This document shows positions 1-4,086 of a DNA stretch of 5,187 nt, one piece after another. The number at the start of each line of letters is the position of its first letter. Position 1 is the stretch's first letter. Source of the stretch: RGIG426 sp045598065 (lineage in GTDB: Bacteria > Bacillota > Clostridia > Oscillospirales > Acutalibacteraceae); assembly GCA_045598065.1 (NCBI GenBank), contig JAZLLJ010000014.1:1-5187 (forward strand), read 5' to 3'. The notes beneath the pieces were generated by a model. It searched no databases. It was not told the DNA's origin and was given only the letters and a program-made list of their open reading frames with translations. The position numbers and the translations under genes are program-made.

Positions 1-12
1 AACCGCGAAGCG

Positions 13-121
13 CCTTAAAACACAGATTTTGGATGAAGAACGCGAAAAACCGCCTCGGCTATACTGGCGTATAGCGAGGCGATTTGACAATGTTCTGCGC
101 CAAAATCTCGTGTTCTTAAGG
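13..121. repeat. Large imperfect inverted repeat (foldback element)
   Basis: The two halves of this stretch are near reverse complements. Matching blocks, read from the outside in, are CCTTAA, ACAC, GATTTTGG, AGAAC and then a strong inner hairpin. The inner hairpin pairs CGCCTCG (51-57) with CGAGGCG (75-81) and CTATAC (59-64) with GTATAG (69-74), with one bulged G at 58 and a TGGC loop. Small mismatches and one- or two-base offsets interrupt the outer arms. No open reading frame explains the symmetry. It lies downstream of the minus-strand membrane protein gene, so it could be in that transcript's 3' region. It resembles a short dispersed palindromic repeat, but copy number cannot be judged from one window. 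Confidence 0.75.
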
Positions 122-139
122 AATACATTCCTTAAGAAC
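112..139. repeat. Perfect 13-bp inverted repeat with 2-nt centre
   Basis: GTTCTTAAGGAAT (112-124) is followed by AC and then its exact reverse complement (127-139). The first arm overlaps the outer end of the larger foldback repeat, so TTAAGG at 116-121 can pair either with 13-18 or within this palindrome. It lies 34 bases beyond the stop codon of the minus-strand gene and could act as a transcript-end hairpin. It lacks a following U-run on either strand, so I do not call it an intrinsic terminator. Confidence 0.75.
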
Positions 140-172
140 TCCCGGCCAAGGCACGCTCTTTTCCCGTTTTCT

Positions 173-1396
173 TTATTCTTCTTCGGATTCCGTTTCTTCC
201 GATTGCGTTTCGGTCGGTTCCTCGGCAGGTTCTTCCGCGACGTCCTCGACCTCTTCCTCGGAATTTTCTTCGTCAACCTCATCGGCGACTTCTTCCTCGG
301 AATTTTCTTCGTCAACCTCGTCGGCGACTTCCTCTTCAGATTCCTCTGTCGCCGCTTCCTCCGTTGCCTCGGCTTCCTCAACCGCTTCTTCAACCGCAAC
401 GTCGGCAAGGTCTTCCTCCGCCGTGTCTTCTTCTCCCAACGGAATGAACGTTCCTTTTTCTTCGTCGGCAATCGCTTTCAGACGAGCCTTCTCCAGAAGT
501 TCTGCTCGATATTCTTCGGTTTTCTCCACCGCCGTTTTCGAGCAGGCCACCGCACCCACTGCCAACGCAAACACACCGTTGAGTAAATCGGTCACGTCGG
601 TCACAATCACCGCTCCGGCAACCAAATCAGGGGCTTTCACTTGCAGATAATACCGCGCCACAAACGCGCTGACTCCAATCATACCAAACGCAAATGCGCA
701 AACCGGAACGCCCATGCCGCTCAATTTCAGACGGCCGTTTAAATGCTGACCGACCATATAAAAGAACATCAGCGACAAAATCAACTCCGCCGCCTGCACC
801 GCGGAAAACGCGTTGCGAATCGTAGAGGAGTAGGACTGGACATAGCGCGCCAACCGGCAAAACGCCCACAGAATAGGCAGCAGCGACAACCACTGGCCGA
901 AAGTGCTTCCCGGCTTGCCGCCGAACATCCACAACAGTCCGAGTACCAACAATCCTGCACCGCCGAGCACGCCGAAAATCAACGTGCCGTGGAGAAACAG
1001 CTGGTCGACACCGTTGAACACCGCGCGGTAGGGCAACGGGGCAATACCTTTTTGATAGTAGTCCCACGCTTGCAATCCGCTGTTAAGCAGCAAGTTGGCA
1101 CCTGCCGCCACGCCGGTGAATCCGAGCAAAACGGAGCCGCCACCCCAATGGAGCAACGCGCCGCGCGGTCCGATTCCCACGTACACCGCCACAAGCGCCA
1201 TAAACACTGCCAGCACAAGGGTGGGAACGTAAATTGCAAATTGGCGATATTGCTGTTGTTGAATATAAGAGGCGGCATTAAGTTGTAAAACCACCAGGCA
1301 GACCGTCATTACCAAAGAGGTCCACACCGGGTTTCCGAGAAATCTACGCTTCAAAAGGTCGTCATCCTTTCCGACGGGAACATTTTTCTTCCGCAT
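173..1396 (-). CDS. Multi-spanning membrane protein with highly acidic repetitive C-terminal tail, function unknown
   Basis: This 407-residue protein is not one I recognise. Residues 1-20 are short and basic/charged. About seven or eight hydrophobic segments follow, at roughly 24-44, 55-75, 86-105, 132-157, 168-185, 199-216, 228-248 and 262-285. A short charged helical-looking stretch (289-313, rich in E, K, A and L) leads into a tail of about 85 residues made almost only of E, D, A, V, T and S. The tail holds a 13-residue unit (SEEEVADEVDEEN) at 353-365 and 366-378 and a partial third unit from 379. No catalytic motif is visible. The start is ATG at 1396, because no other in-frame start lies nearby. 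There is no good ribosome site before it, and the predicted leader is only about 20-25 nt. The stop is TAA at 173-175. A consensus promoter precedes it, and it diverges from the SpoIID-like gene. Compositional bias means database hits to the tail alone would be uninformative. Confidence 0.85.
   Translation of the reverse strand: MRKKNVPVGKDDDLLKRRFLGNPVWTSLVMTVCLVVLQLNAASYIQQQQYRQFAIYVPTLVLAVFMALVAVYVGIGPRGALLHWGGGSVLLGFTGVAAGANLLLNSGLQAWDYYQKGIAPLPYRAVFNGVDQLFLHGTLIFGVLGGAGLLVLGLLWMFGGKPGSTFGQWLSLLPILWAFCRLARYVQSYSSTIRNAFSAVQAAELILSLMFFYMVGQHLNGRLKLSGMGVPVCAFAFGMIGVSAFVARYYLQVKAPDLVAGAVIVTDVTDLLNGVFALAVGAVACSKTAVEKTEEYRAELLEKARLKAIADEEKGTFIPLGEEDTAEEDLADVAVEEAVEEAEATEEAATEESEEEVADEVDEENSEEEVADEVDEENSEEEVEDVAEEPAEEPTETQSEETESEEE
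252..331 (-). repeat. 39-bp tandem duplication coding acidic 13-residue units
   Basis: Two adjacent 39-bp copies, about 254-292 and 293-331, differ at a single base (A281 against G320 on the plus strand). Being a multiple of three, the repeat keeps frame and encodes two identical 13-residue acidic units in the tail of the membrane protein. The near identity at DNA level suggests a recent slippage or unequal-crossover duplication. The unit number could therefore vary between strains. Confidence 0.9.
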
Positions 1397-1406
1397 TGCA
1401 TATACA
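1378..1406 (+). promoter_or_regulatory. Candidate sigma-E-like promoter for the SpoIID-like gene (weak)
   Basis: GAACATT (1378-1384) and CATATACA (1399-1406) are 14 bp apart. They resemble the Bacillus mother-cell sigma-E boxes (kmATATT and CATACAHT as I recall them), with 6 of 7 and 6 of 8 positions fitting. The site overlaps the first codons of the divergent gene. AT-rich intergenic DNA gives such matches easily. An alternative is a TATACT -10-like box at 1410-1415 with no good -35. Confidence 0.2.
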
Positions 1407-1426
1407 TTATATACTAACCGATTTAG

Positions 1427-1454
1427 ATTATAGCAAATTTTCCCGTAAAGTCAA
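1427..1454 (-). promoter_or_regulatory. Sigma-A-type promoter for the minus-strand membrane protein gene
   Basis: Read on the minus strand, TTGACT (1449-1454) and a perfect TATAAT (1427-1432) are separated by 16 bp. Transcription would start near 1420, leaving about 24 nt before the ATG at 1396. The -35 box touches the ribosome site of the oppositely directed SpoIID-like gene. Confidence 0.75.
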
Positions 1455-1460
1455 GAAAGG
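1453..1460 (+). promoter_or_regulatory. Ribosome binding site setting the SpoIID-like start at 1471
   Basis: AAGAAAGG ends 10 bases before the ATG at 1471. This site and the hydrophobic N-terminus that follows favour 1471 over the longer reading that opens with a TTG at 1396. The longer reading would add 25 residues with no signal-like character and would begin inside the divergent gene's start codon. Confidence 0.65.
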
Positions 1461-1470
1461 AAACGTATTT

Positions 1471-2535
1471 ATGCAAAAAAATAACAAATTTTACCTTCTG
1501 CTCACCCTGCTTTGCGCGCTCTCTCTTTTCGGCATCCCGTTGCTTTTTTTCTCCGAAAAAGCGGACAAGACCGTTTCGGCTTCCGCCTTTTTGTTTTCTG
1601 CCCCAACGTCTTCCTCTTCATCCGCGACCGAAAAGATAACACCGGCCGCCGCACCGGCATCTTCTTTTGCGGTAGAGGCACTGAAAAAAGAGACGTTTAC
1701 CGTTCTTCACGCCGATGGAAAAACCATCAGCAGCATTTCCTGTCGCGACTTTCTCATTTACACCTTAGCCGCCGAAATGCTTCCTTCTTTTGAGCCGGAA
1801 GCGTTAAAAGCTCAAGCGGTTGCCGCGTACACGTACTTTTGTTACGAACGGGAACGGGAAAAAGAAAATCCGCAAGGATCCCTCTGCGGTGCGGATTTTG
1901 CGGACACGCCCGTGCCGTTTCCCGAAGGGTATACCGCCGCGTACTGGCAAAAAAAATGGGGCAACGAAACCTATGCTGCCGCCTATGAAAAACTGGCCGC
2001 CGCCGTGGATGCCGTCGCAGGACAACAAATCACGTATGACGGCAAACCCATTTTAGCCGCTTACCACGCCGTCAGCTCCGGCAAAACGGAAGTGGCGGAA
2101 TCGGTGTGGGCGGCGGCGATTCCCTACCTGCAATCCGTGGACAGTCCCGATGACAAAAAAGCGCCCGATTATACCACAACCGTCTGCCTTTCTTCCGAGG
2201 AATTCAAAGCCGCCTTATCCGATTTAGAGGGCATCGACCTCTCCACCTCTCCCGACAAATGGATTTCTCCCGACGTCACTCGCTCGGCGGCCGGTACCGT
2301 GTTGAAACTTACCGTCGGCTCGATAGCGCTGACCGGTCAAGAGTGCCGCAACCGCTTTGGCTTGCGGTCCGCCTGTTTTTCCGTTGCCTATGAAAACGGC
2401 AAATTTACTTTCACCGTCACCGGTCACGGCCACGGTGTAGGGTTAAGTCAATACGGCGCACAATACGCGGCACTGGACGGCGCGGATTATAAAGAAATTC
2501 TCCACCGCTATTACACAGACGTGGAAATAAAATAA
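1471..2535 (+). CDS. SpoIID/LytB-domain protein (stage II sporulation protein D-like lytic transglycosylase)
   Basis: This 354-residue protein is close in length to Bacillus SpoIID (about 343). Residues 7-27 form one hydrophobic segment, an N-terminal signal anchor. A low-complexity Ser/Ala/Thr/Pro linker (about 36-66) follows, then the SpoIID domain (about 73-352). Family landmarks are AAEMLPSFEPEALKAQAVAA (100-119), holding the glutamate (E102) that aligns with the catalytic Glu of SpoIID; the AYHAVSSGKTE segment (197-207); and the C-terminal GHGHGVGLSQYGAQYA block (318-333). SpoIID cleaves glycan strands of peptidoglycan; in spore formers it works with SpoIIP and SpoIIM during engulfment. 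None of those partners is in this window, so a vegetative wall role is equally possible. The His/Cys motif that usually follows AARTYA in classical SpoIID is not intact here: C139 is present, but I see neither the expected His nor the later Cys-Gln pair. A carboxypeptidase gene follows 73 bp downstream with no terminator between. The domain call is firm; the sporulation role is uncertain. Confidence 0.9.
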   Translation: MQKNNKFYLLLTLLCALSLFGIPLLFFSEKADKTVSASAFLFSAPTSSSSSATEKITPAAAPASSFAVEALKKETFTVLHADGKTISSISCRDFLIYTLAAEMLPSFEPEALKAQAVAAYTYFCYEREREKENPQGSLCGADFADTPVPFPEGYTAAYWQKKWGNETYAAAYEKLAAAVDAVAGQQITYDGKPILAAYHAVSSGKTEVAESVWAAAIPYLQSVDSPDDKKAPDYTTTVCLSSEEFKAALSDLEGIDLSTSPDKWISPDVTRSAAGTVLKLTVGSIALTGQECRNRFGLRSACFSVAYENGKFTFTVTGHGHGVGLSQYGAQYAALDGADYKEILHRYYTDVEIK

Positions 2536-2546
2536 GAATTTTTCTC

Positions 2547-2575
2547 TTGTTTTTTTTCGTCGTATACGCTATAAT
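2547..2575 (+). promoter_or_regulatory. Promoter for the D,D-carboxypeptidase gene
   Basis: TTGTTT (2547-2552) and a perfect TATAAT (2570-2575) are 17 bp apart, which points to start of transcription near 2582. A 6-bp inverted repeat, GTCGTA (2559-2564) with TACGAC (2580-2585), flanks the -10 box and could be an operator half-site pair. Its arms are short, so that part is weak. No terminator hairpin separates this promoter from the upstream gene. Confidence 0.65.
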
Positions 2576-2593
2576 AATGTACGACTTTTGAAA

Positions 2594-2601
2594 AAGGAGG
2601 G
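2594..2601 (+). promoter_or_regulatory. Strong ribosome binding site setting the carboxypeptidase start at 2609
   Basis: AAGGAGGG sits 7 bases before the ATG at 2609. A longer in-frame reading opens with TTG at 2588, upstream of this site, and would put the ribosome site inside the coding region. The ATG is therefore preferred. Confidence 0.85.
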
Positions 2602-2608
2602 ATGCCCA

Positions 2609-3700
2609 ATGCCGCTTTCATCCAAAGAACGTGAGCGCCGCCGCAAAAAGCGCCGTCGTCGCGGCTATTTGATTTTGGCCGCCCTCTTTTTAGCCTTTGC
2701 GCTGATCGTTGGGATTATCGTTTGGGTTATCTGCATCAGCGTGGATGCTCTTTCCACTCCCTCCTACCCTGCGCCCAACAGAAAAAAACCGCTTCCCGTT
2801 CCTACAACCACCTATCCCACGCTGAACGCGGAAGAGATGACCAAACAAGTCAGTATGAACAATATTATTTTGTACGACGCCACCCACGACACGGTGCTGT
2901 ATGAGCAAAACGCCGACGAAAAATCCTTCCCTGCCAGCACCACCAAACTCCTTACCGCGATCGTGGCGTGTCAGTACGGAAATCCCAGCGCCACCTATAC
3001 TATCGGCAGCGAACAGGCCTTGGTGGAGTGGGATGCCAGCCGTGCGTATTTGCTGGAAGACACGTCCTACACGCTTTCCGGTATGCTGGACGGCTTGCTC
3101 CTTCCTTCCGGTGCGGATGCCGCTTACTGTTTGGCGGCCAACGTGGCTCGTTACCACGAAAGCAACCCCGACCTAACGGATGAAGAAGCCATCGCCACGT
3201 TTGTGGGCTATATGAACGACTATGCCGCCACCCTCGGCTGCACCAATTTTAATTTTGTCACGCCCGACGGGTACCACGACGATGCCCACTACTGCTCCGC
3301 ACGGGATATGCTGAAAATTGCCCAAAACGCCTTGCTGTTCCCGGAGATTCGCCGCTCGGTCTCCTCTCCTGACAGCGACTACGGCGATTGGACCAACGGC
3401 AACGCGTTGGTTGTTCCGGAAAGCGGATTTTACTATGAATTTGCCACCGGACTTAAAACCGGCTACACCGACGAGGCCGGTTTCTGCTTGGCGGCCTGTG
3501 CCGAACGAAACGGTGTGCAGCTGATTGCCGTTCTGTATATGAACGAAAGCCCCGATACACGCTTTATAGATTCTCGCACCCTGTTTGAACAAGGGTTCGC
3601 GTTGGCAGAAAACATTCCTACCACCGCGCCTCCGGAGTTGTTCAACTACCTCACCACCGCGGCTCCCACCACGCCGACAACCGCCAGTCCGGCCGCCTAA
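2609..3700 (+). CDS. D-alanyl-D-alanine carboxypeptidase, peptidase S11 (PBP5/DacF-like), membrane anchored
   Basis: This 363-residue protein belongs to the low-molecular-weight penicillin-binding protein family. Those enzymes remove the terminal D-Ala of peptidoglycan stem pentapeptides outside the membrane. The N-terminus is very basic (about 6-18, nearly all R and K) and leads into one transmembrane helix (about 20-44), so it is probably anchored at the N-terminus with the enzyme outside. A Pro-rich linker (51-71) follows. The catalytic domain shows the SxxK motif STTK (S110 nucleophile, K113) and the KTG motif (K283-G285). The SxN position reads S167-G168-A169, in LLLPSGADAA, so the usual Asn is Ala. 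The C-terminal beta domain and amphipathic anchor of PBP5/DacF seem absent. The protein instead ends in a Thr/Pro/Ala tail (about 338-363) with no sorting signal. It follows the SpoIID-like gene and ends at a terminator. The family is certain; full carboxypeptidase activity is likely but not assured given the SxN change. Confidence 0.92.
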   Translation: MPLSSKERERRRKKRRRRGYLILAALFLAFALIVGIIVWVICISVDALSTPSYPAPNRKKPLPVPTTTYPTLNAEEMTKQVSMNNIILYDATHDTVLYEQNADEKSFPASTTKLLTAIVACQYGNPSATYTIGSEQALVEWDASRAYLLEDTSYTLSGMLDGLLLPSGADAAYCLAANVARYHESNPDLTDEEAIATFVGYMNDYAATLGCTNFNFVTPDGYHDDAHYCSARDMLKIAQNALLFPEIRRSVSSPDSDYGDWTNGNALVVPESGFYYEFATGLKTGYTDEAGFCLAACAERNGVQLIAVLYMNESPDTRFIDSRTLFEQGFALAENIPTTAPPELFNYLTTAAPTTPTTASPAA

Positions 3701-3717
3701 TTCCCTAAATTTTCCTT

Positions 3718-3744
3718 GAAAAACCGCGGTTTTTGCGGTTTTTT
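3718..3744 (+). terminator. Intrinsic terminator after the carboxypeptidase gene
   Basis: GAAAAACCGC (3718-3727) pairs with GCGG plus T-run (3735-3744 and C3745) around a GGTTTTT loop, so the U-run extends the stem. It starts 17 bases beyond the TAA stop. The GC core is only four pairs, so efficiency may be moderate. It isolates the 5S unit from upstream transcription. Confidence 0.8.
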
Positions 3745-3745
3745 C

Positions 3746-3771
3746 AAAAAAATCGAAAAAATTTGAAAAAA
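3746..3771 (+). promoter_or_regulatory. Phased A-tracts (UP element / curved DNA) upstream of the 5S promoter
   Basis: Three A-tracts, at 3746-3752, 3756-3761 and 3766-3771, are spaced by about one helical turn and end 4 bases before the -35 box. This is the usual look of an UP element binding the RNA polymerase alpha C-terminal domains at rRNA promoters, or of intrinsically bent DNA. The role is inferred from arrangement. Confidence 0.6.
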
Positions 3772-3775
3772 GTTC

Positions 3776-3804
3776 TTGACATTTCCTTACCCTTGTGGTA
3801 AAGT
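3776..3804 (+). promoter_or_regulatory. Promoter of the 5S rRNA unit
   Basis: A perfect TTGACA (3776-3781) and TAAAGT (3799-3804) are 17 bp apart, with a TGTGG stretch just before the -10 box. The start would be near 3811, leaving a leader of about 25 nt before mature 5S. It is the strongest -35 box in the window, as expected for a stable RNA. Confidence 0.8.
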
Positions 3805-3813
3805 TAGTCCTGT

Positions 3814-3829
3814 TCCCCCAATAGGGGGA
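3814..3829 (+). other. Leader hairpin of the 5S precursor
   Basis: TCCCCC (3814-3819) pairs with GGGGGA (3824-3829) around an AATA loop, and ends 6 bases before the 5S 5' end. It may guide folding or processing of the precursor, for example by protecting the 5' end until RNase M5-type cleavage. The pairing is plain; the role is inferred. Confidence 0.55.
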
Positions 3830-3835
3830 GCGATA

Positions 3836-3951
3836 GTTGGTGTCGATGGCGGTGAGGGTACACCTGTTCCCATCCCGAACACAGAAGTTAAGCTCACTTG
3901 CGCCGACAATACTTGGCTGGCGACGGCCCGGGAAGATAGGAAGACGCTAAC
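3836..3951 (+). rRNA. rrf: 5S ribosomal RNA
   Basis: This 116-nt gene makes the 5S RNA of the large ribosomal subunit. The ends form the terminal helix: GTTGGTGTC (3836-3844) pairs with GACGCTAAC (3943-3951), nine pairs including two G-U. The highly conserved loop region CGAACACAGAAGTTAAGC occupies 3876-3893, preceded by the usual CCTGTTCCCATCC segment. The GGCCCGGGAAGATAGG stretch (3925-3940) matches the helix IV / loop E side of clostridial 5S. It has its own promoter and terminator, with protein genes on both sides and no 16S or 23S sequence adjacent, so it is not at the end of an rRNA operon within this window. Exact ends are assigned from the helix. Confidence 0.95.
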
Positions 3952-3953
3952 AC

Positions 3954-3984
3954 AAAGACCTGCACTCCGGTGCAGGTCTTTTTT
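3954..3984 (+). terminator. Intrinsic terminator of the 5S rRNA unit
   Basis: AAAGACCTGCAC (3954-3965) pairs perfectly with GTGCAGGTCTTT (3970-3981), closing a TCCG loop, and runs into a T-tract to 3984. The C(UCCG)G cap is an UNCG-type, unusually stable tetraloop. It starts 3 bases after mature 5S. Confidence 0.93.
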
Positions 3985-4026
3985 GTTTATTTTTTTCGAA
4001 ATCCTTTGCGAAATTACAAATTTCTC

Positions 4027-4055
4027 TTGCAATTCGGAAAAATCACGTGTATTAT
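4027..4055 (+). promoter_or_regulatory. Promoter for the aminotransferase gene
   Basis: TTGCAA (4027-4032) and TATTAT (4050-4055) are 17 bp apart, which suggests a start near 4062 and a leader of about 25 nt. It lies after the 5S terminator, so the aminotransferase is probably transcribed on its own. Confidence 0.65.
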
Positions 4056-4064
4056 TATTACTAT

Positions 4065-4079
4065 CCTATATATAGGGGG
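4065..4079 (+). promoter_or_regulatory. Ribosome binding site overlapped by a 12-bp palindrome
   Basis: AGGGGG (4074-4079) sits 7 bases before the ATG at 4087 and is the ribosome site. CCTATATATAGG (4065-4076) is a perfect palindrome that includes its first bases and lies at the expected transcription start. It could be a repressor site or chance AT-rich symmetry. A hairpin with no loop is unlikely, so sequestration in RNA is doubtful. Confidence 0.55.
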
Positions 4080-4086
4080 TTTTCCC

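Noticed and set aside
112..139. Palindrome as an intrinsic terminator for the minus-strand gene
   Set aside because: The stem is strong but AT-rich and is not followed by a U-run on either strand, so it is kept as a repeat only.
252..331. CRISPR-like or regulatory direct repeat
   Set aside because: Only two adjacent copies without spacers, in frame within a coding region. It is a protein repeat.
29..586. 185-codon plus-strand open frame rich in Phe, Arg and Leu, with an internal repeat
   Set aside because: It is the antisense reading of the acidic Glu/Asp tail (GAA/GAG read as TTC/CTC) and runs through the noncoding foldback repeat. No ribosome site or protein-like composition supports it.
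743..1288. 181-codon plus-strand open frame opposite the membrane protein
   Set aside because: It is highly charged with many Gln, Arg and His, and has no hydrophobic core or ribosome site. It is antisense to convincing membrane segments.
1396..1470. N-terminal extension of the SpoIID-like gene to a TTG start
   Set aside because: It would begin inside the start codon of the divergent gene and cover its promoter. The ATG at 1471 has a ribosome site and is followed at once by a signal-like segment.
2588..2608. TTG start for the carboxypeptidase
   Set aside because: The AAGGAGGG ribosome site lies downstream of it and is correctly spaced for the ATG at 2609.
3776..4075. Open frames on both strands across the 5S region (3776-4075 plus, 3787-4032 minus)
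   Set aside because: They cover the 5S gene, its promoter and terminator. The translations are chance frames in structural RNA.
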